NCBI GenBank assembly: GCA_041402125.1
Contig: JAWKSY010000021.1
Span: forward strand, 1-64,000
From: JAWKSY01 sp041402125
GTDB lineage: Bacteria; Planctomycetota; GCA-002687715; DRQF01
Reading direction: 5' to 3'
Length of the DNA stretch: 64,000 nt
The notes beneath the pieces are model-generated. The model saw only the letters and a program-made list of their open reading frames with translations. It did no database searches and was not told where the DNA came from. The position numbers and the translations under genes were made by a program. Positions within the stretch are counted from its first letter, which is position 1. Each line of letters begins with the position of its first letter. Shown piece after piece: positions 36,861 through 46,288 of the stretch.

Positions 36861-37955
36861 TCAGGCCAGTTCGAGCATCTTGTCGAGCGCGACCCGCGCC
36901 CAGTGGGCGGTCTCGGCGTCGACCTTGATGATGTTCCGCGGCGCGCCGGCCTCGATCGACTCCAGGCACCAGAGCAGGTGCGGCGGGTCGATCCGGTACA
37001 TCGTCGAGCAGAGGCAGGCGATGCCCGACAGGCTCACGACGGTCTTGTCGGGGTTCTCGGAGGCGAGGCGGTGGACGAGGTGGATCTCGGTCCCGATCGC
37101 CCACTTGCTCCCGGCCGGGCTCTCGCTGACGGCCTTGATGATGTGCTCGGTCGAGCCGTGCTCGTCCGACTTCTGCACCACCTCGAAGCTGCACTCGGGG
37201 TGCGCGATCACCCGCACGCCCGGGATCCGCTCGCGGACCTGATCGACGTGCTCGGGGGTGAAGCGGCCGTGGACGCTGCAGTGGCCCTGCCAGAGCACGA
37301 CCTTCGCGTCAGCGACGCCGCGCGGGAGGTTGTCGTCCGCGATGACGAGCGGGTTCCAGAGCACCATCTGATCGAGCGGGATGCCCATCTCGAAGCCGAC
37401 GTTGCGGCCGAGGTGCTGGTCGGGGAGGAAGATGATCCGCTTCTCCTGCTCGAGCGCCCAGCGGTAGACGGTGCGCGCGTTCGAGGAGGTGCAGACCGTG
37501 CCGCCGTGCCGGCCGCAGAAGGCCTTGATCGCGGCGGAGGAGTTCATGTACGTGATCGGGACGTAGGAGTCCGGACCGTGAATGGCGGTCAGCTCCTCCC
37601 AGGCGATCTCGAGCTGGTCGATGTTCGCCATGTCGGCCATCGGACAGCCGGCGCTGGAAGGTCGGAGCAGGAGGACGGTCTGGTGCTCAGGCGTCAGGAC
37701 GTCGGCCGACTCGGCCATGAAGTGGACGCCGCAGAAGACGATGTACTCGGCCTCGGGGTGGCGCGTGGCCTGGCGCGCGAGCTTGAAGGAATCGCCGAGG
37801 TAGTCGGCGTGGCGCACGACCTCGTCGCACTGGTAGTGGTGACCGAGGATGACGAGGCGCGAGCCCAGCCGCGCGCGCACCTCGGCGATCCGCGCGTCGA
37901 GCTCCTCCGGCGTCGCCGCCGTGTATCGGGCATCCAGTTCGGCCTGCAGCGTCAT
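36861..37955 (-). CDS. nadA: Quinolinate synthase A
   Basis: 364-residue quinolinate synthase, which condenses iminoaspartate with dihydroxyacetone phosphate in NAD biosynthesis using a [4Fe-4S] cluster. Family marks: VILGHHYQCDEVVRHADYLG, EYIVFCGVHFMAESADVLT (cluster Cys), PSSAGCPMADMA, VCTSSNARTVYRWAL (Cys), IFLPDQHLGRNVG, VLWQGHCSVHGRFTPEHV and GIACLCSTMYRI (final Cys). The ATG at 37955 follows GGGAGACGCCG. No nadB or nadC lies nearby, so the gene stands alone, convergent with the dehydratase. Confidence 0.95.
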   Translation of the reverse strand: MTLQAELDARYTAATPEELDARIAEVRARLGSRLVILGHHYQCDEVVRHADYLGDSFKLARQATRHPEAEYIVFCGVHFMAESADVLTPEHQTVLLLRPSSAGCPMADMANIDQLEIAWEELTAIHGPDSYVPITYMNSSAAIKAFCGRHGGTVCTSSNARTVYRWALEQEKRIIFLPDQHLGRNVGFEMGIPLDQMVLWNPLVIADDNLPRGVADAKVVLWQGHCSVHGRFTPEHVDQVRERIPGVRVIAHPECSFEVVQKSDEHGSTEHIIKAVSESPAGSKWAIGTEIHLVHRLASENPDKTVVSLSGIACLCSTMYRIDPPHLLWCLESIEAGAPRNIIKVDAETAHWARVALDKMLELA

Positions 37956-38064
37956 CGGCGTCTCCCTCGATTCCGCCCATGATAGGGCCCCGGGGAGGGG
38001 CGACAAGCGAGGCCCCACGACCGGGGCGTCCGGCAGCCCCCATACGGATGCGATGGCGCCGGAT

Positions 38065-40024
38065 TCAGGCCCCGCGGCGGGGGTTTTCCCGCGCCCCGTC
38101 GAAGTCGCCGGCCGCGCGGGTGATCTCGGCCGTGCCCTCCTCGAAGAGGCCGGCCGATGTCCCCGGTAGAACTCCTCGATGCGCATCCGGCGCTTCTTCA
38201 TCGTGGCCGTGAGCGTGCCGTCCTCGATCGAGAAGGCCCGGTCGAGGAGCCCCAGGCGCGGCACCCGCTCGAAGATCCGGAAGCCGGCGGCGGGGGAGAC
38301 CAGCCGGTCGATCTCGCGCTTCAGGATCGGTCCCGTCTCGGGGTGCGCCGCCGCGCCGACGAGATCCTCCCGGTCGAGCCCGGGGATGAGTTCGGCGAGC
38401 GTCTCCGGCTCGGGCAGGACGAGCGCCGCGAGGTGCTTCTGGTGTGCCCGACGAGGAGCACGTCGCGGACGAGCGGGCTCTCGAGGATGCGGGCCTCGAC
38501 GTGCGGAAGCAAACGTTCTCGCTACGCCGCGCAGGACGATCGTATCCCTTGCTGCGCCAGATGACGACGTCGCCGTGGTCGCTCAGGAAGGCGAGGTCCC
38601 CGAGCAGAACCAAGCCGTCCTCGCTTCAACACCGCCTTCGTCGCCGCCTCGTTACGGCGTAGTAGCCGCGCATGACCTGGGGCCCGCGGATCCAGAGCCC
38701 TTCTCGCCCGCCAGGCGCTCCTTCCGCCGCCGTCCTCGTCCGCTGACGCCAGGCGGATCTCGGGAGGAGCGTGCCGGAGGTGCCGACGACGTTTGCCTCC
38801 AGGGAGTCGCAGGCTGACGACGGGCGCGGTCTCGGTGAGACCGTAGCCCACGAGCAGCAGGATCCCCGCGCGGTTGAGGAAGCTCGTCGACGTGCTCCGG
38901 CAGCGCGCCGCCGCCCGAGATCAGGAAGCGGATCTCGCGCCGGTGGCCGCCCGGAGCTTCGAGTAGATCAGCTTCGAGGCCAGCGCGCGTGGAAGAGGAG
39001 GGTGAGAGCGCCGACGAGGGCCTCCCGCATCGGTCGGGCGCGGAGGGCGCGTGACGGCGCCGCCTCGCGTCGAGCGCCTCCCCGCGGCGCCGACGTCGCG
39101 ACTCGAGATGCCGCCGCGAGAGCGCGAGCACGCCGGAGAGGATCGCCCGCAGCGCCGGCGGCCGGCCCGCGAGGCCCTTCGCGATGGCGCCCGCGATCGA
39201 CTCCCAGAGCCGCGGCACGCCCCGCCACCACCGTCGGCCGCACCCGCGCGAGGTCCTTCTTCAGCGCCGCCTTCGGTGGTGGATCGCCATGCCGTTGGCG
39301 AGGCCGCGAGTATCGACGGTGCGCTCGAAGGTGTGCCAGCTCGGGAGGAGGCTCGGAAGTAGCGGTCGCTGACGTTGAAGTGGACGAGGTCGGGGAGGGT
39401 GCGGATGTTGTGGAGGATGTTCCGGTGCTCGAGCATCACCCCCTTCGGGTTCCCCGTGGTGCCCGAGGTGTAGACGATCGTCGCGAGATCCTCGGGCGAG
39501 ACCGCTCGCCGCGCCGCCTCGAGCCGCGCCGGATCGGCCTTCCGGCCGAGCTCGCGCACCTGCTCGAGGCTCGTCAGACCCTCGGGAAGGGCGGCGCCCG
39601 CCTTCATCACGACGGCGCCGTCCCGCAGCCCGAGCGGCGCGAGGCCCTCGGATGCCCGTGCGAGCTGCTTTCCGTCCTCGAGGATCGCCCGCACGGAGCC
39701 AGAATGTTCGGCCACGAAGAGGACGTCCTCGAGCGCCGCGTCGCCGGCCCGGGGGACGTCGACGGCGCCGATCAGGAGGAGCGCCAGGTCGCAGACGAGC
39801 CAGAGGTCGCAGTTGTCGGCCACCACGAGGACGCGGTCGCCGGGTCCGACCCCGACCTCGAGCAGGCCCGCCGCGAGCTCCTCGACCGCCGTGGCGAGCT
39901 CGTCCGCCGTCCAGGAGGGACGGGCGCAGGCGGAGTTTCCGGCGAGGATCGGGTGAGCGCCGAAGCCGCGCAGGCGCGCGAGCAAGAAGGCGGCGATGGA
40001 ATTCGTGGGGGTCTCGGCGCTCAT
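38065..40024 (-). CDS. AMP-forming acyl-CoA synthetase (long-chain type), 3' part frame-disrupted
   Basis: Spans about 650 codons, normal for a long-chain fatty acid-CoA ligase. The first 230 residues read cleanly, including the P-loop DLATIVYTSGTTGNPKGVML followed by EHRNILHNI. Below 39350 the frame changes often, but ordered family pieces remain: RFLISGGGALPEH, GYGLTETAPVVSLRLPGG and the C-terminal MKKRRMRIEEFYRG followed by LFEEGTAEITRAAGDFDGAR, ending at TCA 38065-38067 (minus-strand stop). It would activate fatty acids as acyl-adenylate, then acyl-CoA, at the membrane. The pattern suggests indel errors around 38.2-39.3 kb rather than gene decay. Confidence 0.83.
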
Positions 40025-40251
40025 GGCCCCACGATCTCCCCCGGTCCCCGCGGAATCAAGCCGGGCCGGGCCCCGGGGCCGCCCAAGATTGTCGGCGTCG
40101 GAGCCCCTGGATAGACTCCCCGAACCGAGTCGAGCTCGGGGGGGAGCCGGAGCGACGGTCGCGCGGGGCGCGAGCGCCGCCGGGTTTCTCGCCGCCGCTC
40201 TCGTGGGCTCGGTCCCAAAATCCCGAGCCCGGAGGACGGCGGCGACCGCCC

Positions 40252-43200
40252 ATGCCCAAGCGCACGGACATCTCCAGCATCCTGGTCATCGGCTCCGGTC
40301 CCATCGTCATCGGACAGGCCTGCGAGTTCGACTATTCCGGCACCCAGGCGCTGAAGGCCCTCCGCGAGGAGGGCTACCGCACGATCCTCGCGAACTCGAA
40401 CCCCGCGACGATCATGACCGATCCGGACCTCGCCGACCGGACCTACGTGGAACCGCTCTCGGTCGAGTACCTCGAGCGCATCATCGCGAAGGAGCGCCCC
40501 GACGCCGTCCTGCCCACCCTGGGCGGACAGACCGGGCTCAACCTCGCCTTCGAGCTCTCCAAGCGCGGCATCCTCAAGAAGTACGACGTCGAGATGCTCG
40601 GCGCCGACGAGGAGGTCATCCACCGCGCCGAGGACCGCCAGGCCTTCAAGACGGCGATGGAGGAGATCGGCGTCGACAACGCCCGCTCCGGCCTCGCCTT
40701 CAACCTCGAGGAGGCGGTCCGCATCCGCGACCAGATCGGCCTCCCTTGCGTCATCCGTCCCGCCTTCACCCTCGGCGGCTCGGGCGGCGGCATCGCCTAC
40801 AACAACGAGGAGTTCGTCGAGATCGCCCAGCGCGGCCTCGAGCTCTCGCTGGTCAACGAGATCCTCGTGGAGGAGAGCCTCGTCGGCTGGAAGGAGTACG
40901 AGCTCGAGGTGATGCGCGACAAGAACGACAACGTCGTCATCGTCTGCACCATCGAGAACCTCGACCCGATGGGCGTGCACACCGGCGACAGCATCACGGT
41001 CGCCCCCGCGCAGACCCTCACCGACCGCGAGTACCAGCGCCTCCGCGACGCCTCGCTCAAGATCATCCGCAAGATCGGCGTCGAGACCGGCGGCTCGAAC
41101 ATCCAGTTCGCCTGCGATCCGAAGTCGGACCGCATGATCGTCATCGAGATGAACCCCCGCGTCTCGCGCTCCTCGGCCCTCGCCTCCAAGGCGACGGGCT
41201 TCCCGATCGCGAAGTTCGCGGCGAAGCTCGCCGTCGGCTACACCCTCGACGAGATCTCGAACGACATCACCCGCGAGACCCCGGCCTGCTTCGAGCCGGC
41301 GATCGACTACGTCGTCACCAAGATCCCGAAGTTCACCTTCGAGAAGTTCCCCGAGGCCGATCCCTCCCTCACGACGCAGATGAAGTCCGTCGGCGAGGTC
41401 ATGGCCATCGGCCGCACCTTCTCCGAGTCCCTCCAGAAGGCGCTGCGCTCGCTCGAGCACGGCCGCGAGGGCCTCGGTCGGGGCAAGGACGACCTCTGGC
41501 TCACGCCCGAGCGCCGTCCCTCCCGCGAGGCGATCTTCGCCAAGCTCCAGAATCCCGATCCCGACCGGATCGACTACGTCCGCTACGCCTTCCGCTCCGG
41601 GATGACGGTGGAGGAGGTCAACGAGCTCTCCGCCATCGACCCCTGGTTCCTCGAGCACATCCACGGGATCGTCGCGGTCGAGGAGCAGCTCGAGAAGCTC
41701 GGCTCCCTCGACGCCGTCTCGAAGGAGCTGATGTTCGAGATCAAGCGGCGCGGCTTCTCCGACCGCCAGCTCGCCTGCATCTTCAAGGTCGACGAGCTGA
41801 AGGTCCGCGAGGTCCGGAAGGCCCTCGGCATCGTCCCCACCTACAAGCTGGTGGACACCTGCGCCGGCGAGTTCGAGGCCTACACGCCGTACTACTACTC
41901 GACCTACGAGCTGGAGGACGAGGCGGAGGTCACCGACCGCAAGAAGGTCATGATCCTCGGCAGCGGCCCGAACCGCATCGGCCAGGGCGTCGAGTTCGAC
42001 TACTGCTGCGTCCACGCCGCCTACGCCTTCAGCGAGCTCGGCTACGAGACCATCATGGTCAACTCGAACCCCGAGACCGTCTCGACCGACTACGACACCT
42101 CGGACCGCCTCTACTTCGAGCCGCTCACCTACGAGGACGTCCTCAACATCTACGAGCGCGAGCAGCCGGAGGGCGTCATCGTCCAGCTCGGCGGCCAGAC
42201 CCCGCTCAAGCTTTCGCAGCGCCTCCACAAGGCGGGCGTCCGCATCATCGGCACGAGCCCCGACTCGATCGACGCCGCCGAGGACCGCGAGAAGTTCAAG
42301 GCCATCGTCGACAAGCTCGGCATCCGCCAGCCCCCGAACGACGTCGCCTCGACCCCCGAGCGCGCCTTCGAGATCGCCGCGAACATCGGCTACCCGGTCC
42401 TCGTCCGCCCGAGCTACGTCCTCGGCGGCCGCGCGATGTGCATCGTCTACGACGATCGCCAGCTCGAGGACTACATGAACCGCGCCACCGAGGTCTCCCC
42501 GGAGCACCCGGTCCTCATCGACAAGTTCCTCGAGCACGCCATCGAGGTCGACGTCGACGCGGTCTGCGACGGCCAGCGCTGCGTCATCGGCGGCGTCATG
42601 GAGCAGCTCGAGGAGGCGGGCATCCACAGCGGCGACTCGAGCTGCGTGCTTCCGCCCTCGACCCTCTCCGACGCCATCGTCACCCGCCTCATGGACCTCA
42701 CCCGCGAGCTCGCCTTCGAGCTCAAGGTGATGGGCCTCATGAACGTGCAGTGGGCCGTCAAGGACGCCGAGATCTACATGATCGAGGTCAACCCCCGCGC
42801 CTCCCGCACGGTGCCCTTCGTCGCGAAGGCCATCGGCGTCTCCCTCGCCGCCATCGGCGCGAAGGTGATGGCCGGCAAGACCCTCGAGGAACTCGGCTTC
42901 ACCGAGGAGGTGGTCCCGAACCACGTCGCGGTCAAGCAGCCGGTCTTCCCCTTCAACAAGTTCGCGGGCTCGGACATCATCCTCAGCCCCGAGATGCGCT
43001 CCACCGGCGAGTCCATCGGCATGGACTTCGACTTCGGCTCCGCCTTCGGCAAGGCCCACGAGGCCGCCGGCCACCGCCTGCCTCTCGAGGGCAAGGTCTT
43101 CATCTCGGTGAAGGACGCCGACAAGCGCCAGATCCCCGCCTTCGCGCGGCAGGTCTCCGCCCTCGGCTTCGAGATCCTCGCCACCCAGGGCACGGCCAAG

Positions 43201-43506
43201 GTCCTCCAGCGCAGCGGCGTCCCCGTGACGGCCATCCGCAAGCTGGCCGAGGGCCGCCCCAACGTCACCGACTTCCTCAAGAACGGCGAGGTCGCCCTCG
43301 TCGTCAACACCCCCTCCGGCACCGGCTCGCGCACCGACGAGGCCAAGATCCGCCGCCTCGCCATCACCCGCGCCATCCCCTGCATCACCACCCTGGCCGC
43401 CGCCGAGGCCATCGTCGCCGCCATCGCCGCCAAGAAGCGCCACGGCGCGCGCGTCCACAGCCTGCAGGACTACGCGGCGGGGGAGGCGATGGCGCAGGAG
43501 GGGTAA
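40252..43506 (+). CDS. carB: Carbamoyl-phosphate synthase large subunit
   Basis: 1084 residues, full length. Two ATP-grasp halves: first about 1-545 (LVIGSGPIVIGQACEFDYSG, LGGQTGLNLAFELSK, FTLGGSGGGIAYNNEE), second about 545-930 (MILGSGPNRIGQGVEFDYCC, VQLGGQTPLKLSQRL, VLIDKFLEHAIEVDVDAVCD), then the MGS-like allosteric domain (about 935-1075, KVFISVKDADKRQIPAFARQ). It makes carbamoyl phosphate for pyrimidine and arginine synthesis with the small subunit CarA, which is not adjacent. Codon use is strongly biased and the frame is entirely clean. ATG 40252 fits the family start MPKRTDISSILVIG. An AT-richer island begins just after the stop. Confidence 0.97.
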   Translation: MPKRTDISSILVIGSGPIVIGQACEFDYSGTQALKALREEGYRTILANSNPATIMTDPDLADRTYVEPLSVEYLERIIAKERPDAVLPTLGGQTGLNLAFELSKRGILKKYDVEMLGADEEVIHRAEDRQAFKTAMEEIGVDNARSGLAFNLEEAVRIRDQIGLPCVIRPAFTLGGSGGGIAYNNEEFVEIAQRGLELSLVNEILVEESLVGWKEYELEVMRDKNDNVVIVCTIENLDPMGVHTGDSITVAPAQTLTDREYQRLRDASLKIIRKIGVETGGSNIQFACDPKSDRMIVIEMNPRVSRSSALASKATGFPIAKFAAKLAVGYTLDEISNDITRETPACFEPAIDYVVTKIPKFTFEKFPEADPSLTTQMKSVGEVMAIGRTFSESLQKALRSLEHGREGLGRGKDDLWLTPERRPSREAIFAKLQNPDPDRIDYVRYAFRSGMTVEEVNELSAIDPWFLEHIHGIVAVEEQLEKLGSLDAVSKELMFEIKRRGFSDRQLACIFKVDELKVREVRKALGIVPTYKLVDTCAGEFEAYTPYYYSTYELEDEAEVTDRKKVMILGSGPNRIGQGVEFDYCCVHAAYAFSELGYETIMVNSNPETVSTDYDTSDRLYFEPLTYEDVLNIYEREQPEGVIVQLGGQTPLKLSQRLHKAGVRIIGTSPDSIDAAEDREKFKAIVDKLGIRQPPNDVASTPERAFEIAANIGYPVLVRPSYVLGGRAMCIVYDDRQLEDYMNRATEVSPEHPVLIDKFLEHAIEVDVDAVCDGQRCVIGGVMEQLEEAGIHSGDSSCVLPPSTLSDAIVTRLMDLTRELAFELKVMGLMNVQWAVKDAEIYMIEVNPRASRTVPFVAKAIGVSLAAIGAKVMAGKTLEELGFTEEVVPNHVAVKQPVFPFNKFAGSDIILSPEMRSTGESIGMDFDFGSAFGKAHEAAGHRLPLEGKVFISVKDADKRQIPAFARQVSALGFEILATQGTAKVLQRSGVPVTAIRKLAEGRPNVTDFLKNGEVALVVNTPSGTGSRTDEAKIRRLAITRAIPCITTLAAAEAIVAAIAAKKRHGARVHSLQDYAAGEAMAQEG

Positions 43507-43682
43507 TCGAGATCGCTCTGTATCCCCTTCCTGAGCAGCTCTTCAGAGTTTGATGACGGAATTGGACGAGTCATAGGTCGGTGGAGAGTTCTGGCTCGCT
43601 GTGAACCATCCGACATCGCTATTGCCGCCAAATGCTGCTTTCGGTTGCATCAGAATTCGTCGTAGGACGTGGCGCGGCACAG

Positions 43683-44304
43683 CTATTCAATCGCTTCTTC
43701 GATTGCGGAATGGAATGTCTTGAAGCTGGGTGATCTACTGCGCCCTGGCATCAGTTTGGCGCCGATGGCACGAGCGGCTTCAAACTTCGAGAGCCCGCCT
43801 CTGTGGTAGCCTGATGCTTGCATTACCTGCTCGAAGGCTTCCCAGGTCCCGCCTTCAAAATCGCATCGGATTCGCGAAATCGCGCCCTCCGGGGAACGTT
43901 CTTGGCGACTCGAGGGAATGCTTGGCGAACATCCCAATCTCCGAAGTACCAAGCTTCCAGTTCCTCAACGACAATACGGTTGACGACTTGCCAGCTGTTC
44001 TCGCGCCCTCGGCTCCTTGTCCGTAGGCCAGCTCGGCGCGAGATGTCCTCAAGCCTGCTCTTTAACAATCTGCAGTCGTCGCTATCGCGGTCCATCGCGA
44101 CTACGATTCGCCAGTCTCTTGGCAGCCATTCGGCATATCCACGAAGTCGTCCTTCAAGCTTCGCGAGAAGGTCTGGCTTGCCTGAAATGAATGGACATCG
44201 AATGTGCGGCCTTCAGGCAACGTCCTCGGCAGCAACTGTCGAAGGAACGCCTCCATTGATGGCTCCTCGACCAAGAACACGATGTGAGTCGCCGGGATGT
44301 TCAA
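43683..44304 (-). CDS. DUF4276 protein, two frameshifts
   Basis: Spans about 207 codons. Pieces in order: THIVFLVEEPSMEAFLRQLL (acidic motif), after a shift near 44200 GKPDLLAKLEGRLRGYAEWL and RIVVAMDRDSDDCRLLKSRL, then VEELEAWYFGDWDVRQAFPR. After a second shift near 43870 it continues GGTWEAFEQVMQASGYHRGG, then LSKFEAARAIGAKLMPGRSR and SPSFKTFHSAIEEAIE. This order matches DUF4276. The Glu of VEEPS and the DRDSDD cluster resemble a TOPRIM-type metal site (inference). The start overlaps the AAA ATPase stop by 4 nt, so the pair is one unit. Whether the shifts are real decay or sequence error is unknown. Confidence 0.78.
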
Positions 44305-45545
44305 CGCGTAGCCCCAGGCTGACTCGGTCCGCCTTCGTTCACGAGTGGATCGCCCACGCCAAGATGGCCTTCCATCCAGAGATGTCCGAGCAAGGCGCCG
44401 TGAAGGACGAACTCGCTAACGCCTTGCAGATCGCTCGCTCGCTTGGTTTGCGTGTAGCCTCGTTCGTCGCGCCAAAGGACACGGATTTCTTCTGGACGGA
44501 GCGAATTCAGGAAGAACGGCGAGTGCGTCGTCACGAATAGCTGCGTCCGTTCTGTGGCGGCGCGACACTCATCTGCCAAGGCGGGCAACAGGCGCGGATG
44601 AAGGAAATTCTCGGGTTCTTCAATCCCGATGAATGGGGGTGGGGTCGGGTCGTAGAGCATGATTAGGTAGGCAAGCATTTTGAGAGTGCCGTCGGATGCG
44701 AACTTCGCGAGAACCGGTTGATCGAACGGCGAATCCTTGAACTGCAGCAGGAGGCGTCCGTCAGGCATCGTCTCGGCAACGACACGTTCGATTCGCGGCA
44801 CTCGTTGGCGAAGAATCTCAAAAATGCTATTCAGACGATCCGAGTGTTGCTCGGCCAAATACTGAACCACATTCGCGATGTTGTCGCCGCTCTTTGTGAG
44901 TCTCTCTTGCGGACCTGCTTCCGGTTGACCTCGGGAACTCTCGGCCGAAAGGTACGAGACATACCAACCAGTAATGAAGTCTCGCAGGGCGGCCACGCGC
45001 GGATGTTCTGCGAATTGGCCGAGAGCATTCACTGCGAGTAGATCTGGAGAGCTCAGCCGGACCTCTCGCCTAATCTCCTGTTCGTCAGGCTGTTCCCCGC
45101 TGACTGCGCGTCCGACGCCCTTGCGATAGTCGAGGAAGCGAAAGGGCTTCCCATGCGATCCTCGTCGCCACTGAAGCCACTCTTCTACAACCACCGGACC
45201 ATGCGCCTCTTCTTCAATCGCGAGGTGATAGGTGATGATGGGCTGTCCTAGGCGCTCGCGGTACTTGATCTCGATTGACAATGGTCCGATGCCGCCGCGG
45301 GTCTTCAGTTCTCTCGCACGACCGCGCTTGTCCCACGCCTTCCTCAACCCCTGTTCGAAGCACTCGGAGAGGAAGGCGAAGACGTCGAAGACGGTCGATT
45401 TTCCGCTCCCATTCGGCCCCAGTAGAACAGTCAGAGGCGAGAGGTCCTTGAACTCCACGTGCGACAGCGCCCGGAAGTTTCGAACCTCGAGATACTCAAT
45501 TCTCGCGGGTGTGGTGAGCCCATTTGTGAGACCCGTCATGTCCAA
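44301..45545 (-). CDS. AAA family ATPase (OLD/AAA_15-like) paired with DUF4276
   Basis: 414 residues. Walker A LLGPNGSGKSTVFDVFAFL (about 42-50), a long insertion (70-270), then signature-like ASDGTLKMLAYLIMLYDP, Walker B FIGIEEPENFLHPRLLPALA and the H-loop TTHSPFFLNSLRPEEIRVL. This is the ABC-like ATPase fold of OLD/RecF-type proteins, often with a nuclease partner. The stop overlaps the DUF4276 start. OLD-like ATPase plus TOPRIM-type partner is the layout of anti-phage systems such as Gabija or PARIS; the role here is inferred from that. Codon use and composition differ from the flanking operons. Confidence 0.88.
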   Translation of the reverse strand: MDMTGLTNGLTTPARIEYLEVRNFRALSHVEFKDLSPLTVLLGPNGSGKSTVFDVFAFLSECFEQGLRKAWDKRGRARELKTRGGIGPLSIEIKYRERLGQPIITYHLAIEEEAHGPVVVEEWLQWRRGSHGKPFRFLDYRKGVGRAVSGEQPDEQEIRREVRLSSPDLLAVNALGQFAEHPRVAALRDFITGWYVSYLSAESSRGQPEAGPQERLTKSGDNIANVVQYLAEQHSDRLNSIFEILRQRVPRIERVVAETMPDGRLLLQFKDSPFDQPVLAKFASDGTLKMLAYLIMLYDPTPPPFIGIEEPENFLHPRLLPALADECRAATERTQLFVTTHSPFFLNSLRPEEIRVLWRDERGYTQTKRASDLQGVSEFVLHGALLGHLWMEGHLGVGDPLVNEGGPSQPGATR

Positions 45546-45558
45546 ATCTCGATGTAGC

Positions 45559-45870
45559 TCAAAAGGCGGCTCCTGACCCAGTGATCTTGATCTTCGTGGT
45601 GACCTTCACTGTCTTGATCGAAGACGATCTCGCGCGTGTCAAGGTGACGATCCCGATCCAACTCAGCTCGATGCTGGCCTGCACGTCTTTCGAGCGCGGA
45701 GGATCAAGCTGTGACCCGGCGATGCGAGTCATCTCGCCGCCAGTCTGCCCTAACGGGGCGGAGTTGTCGAAGGGGGTCGGCAGCAATGCCATCGCGGATG
45801 CACAACTTGCTGTGCTTGGGGTCCGCAGGCGCAGCGGTGTTTCAGTCATGAGACGACAAGCCTGTCGCAT
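45559..45870 (-). CDS. Short ORF upstream of AAA ATPase, doubtful
   Basis: 103 codons, ending 13 nt before the AAA gene start. Only the last 45 residues (VQASIELSWIGIVTLTRARS, then KTVKVTTKIKITGSGAAF) look protein-like, a beta-strand pattern; the N-terminal part is low in structure and may be out of frame or non-coding. I recognise no family. It could be a third component of the ATPase-DUF4276 unit or the remnant of one. A plus-strand open frame over the same bases looks less convincing. Confidence 0.35.
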   Translation of the reverse strand: MRQACRLMTETPLRLRTPSTASCASAMALLPTPFDNSAPLGQTGGEMTRIAGSQLDPPRSKDVQASIELSWIGIVTLTRARSSSIKTVKVTTKIKITGSGAAF

Positions 45871-46133
45871 GCCTCGCGCTTGAGGTGGTGTAGCGACGAC
45901 CTGTGGACTCGCAGCAGGATCCTGAGCGCGACCTGGCGTCGAAGTCGAGTTTCCTCGGCGCGGAAGACGAAGCCCTGGCCGCTGTGACCGAGTTCCTCGA
46001 GAAGTCGGTAGGTGCCGATCATCCGGACGGAGAGGTGAGACGAGGCGGCGCGACGGAGCCCTCCGGTCGGATCCGAGGCGCCGGATTCCGGTCGTTCCAT
46101 CGGCGTCGTGGCGTCGTCCTCGGCGTGGAGCAT
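45846..46133 (-). pseudogene. Remnant of a Hanks-type Ser/Thr protein kinase
   Basis: The 95-codon frame contains the start of a eukaryotic-like kinase domain: IGTYRLLEELGHSGQGFVFR followed by AEETRLRRQVALRIL. The glycine-rich loop is damaged, the ATP-anchoring Lys of VALKIL is Arg, and the frame ends 20 residues later with nothing of the catalytic loop. It is a truncated, inactive 5' fragment. It lies at the right edge of the island, so the insertion may have destroyed a resident kinase gene. Confidence 0.65.
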
Positions 46134-46221
46134 GGCCGTCGTTCGTCCCGGGGGCAGGTCGTATTGGAGTGGACGGCGGGGAGGCGGTCAGGGGTGTAGC
46201 CGCTCACCCCGCGAGAACGAG

Positions 46222-46255
46222 AAGGCGCCGCGATCCCGGGGGATCGCGGCGCCTT
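46222..46255 (-). terminator. Predicted terminator of the pilus operon
   Basis: 15-bp perfect stem (AAGGCGCCGCGATCC, 46222-46236, with its inverse at 46241-46255) and a 4-nt loop, 33 bases after the PilO-like stop on the minus strand. On that strand the tail reads CTCGTTCTCG. Confidence 0.8.
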
Positions 46256-46288
46256 CGATGATCCGGTCGCGTTGCGCTTATCGGTGGG

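Larger units (their letters stand above)
43507..46221. other. AT-richer genomic island
   Basis: Base composition drops visibly between carB and the pilus operon. Two sampled 60-base lines here are 55% (43561) and 58% (44701) G+C, against 65% for a sampled carB line and more elsewhere. It holds an AAA ATPase, DUF4276 gene, one small ORF and a kinase fragment, all on the minus strand. No integrase, tRNA or direct-repeat border was found. Bases 43507-43682 contain no recognisable gene. The contrast suggests acquired DNA. Confidence 0.7.

Noticed and set aside
40021..43458. 1145-codon minus-strand frame opposite carB
   Set aside because: Composition-driven antisense frame over an unquestioned carB.
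45581..45883. 100-codon plus-strand frame before the AAA gene
   Set aside because: Overlaps the minus-strand frame, lacks a ribosome site and motif; start MILIFVVTFTVLI is probably chance.
43507..46288. Integrase, attachment site or tRNA bounding the AT-richer island
   Set aside because: None found on reading both edges; only compositional evidence remains.
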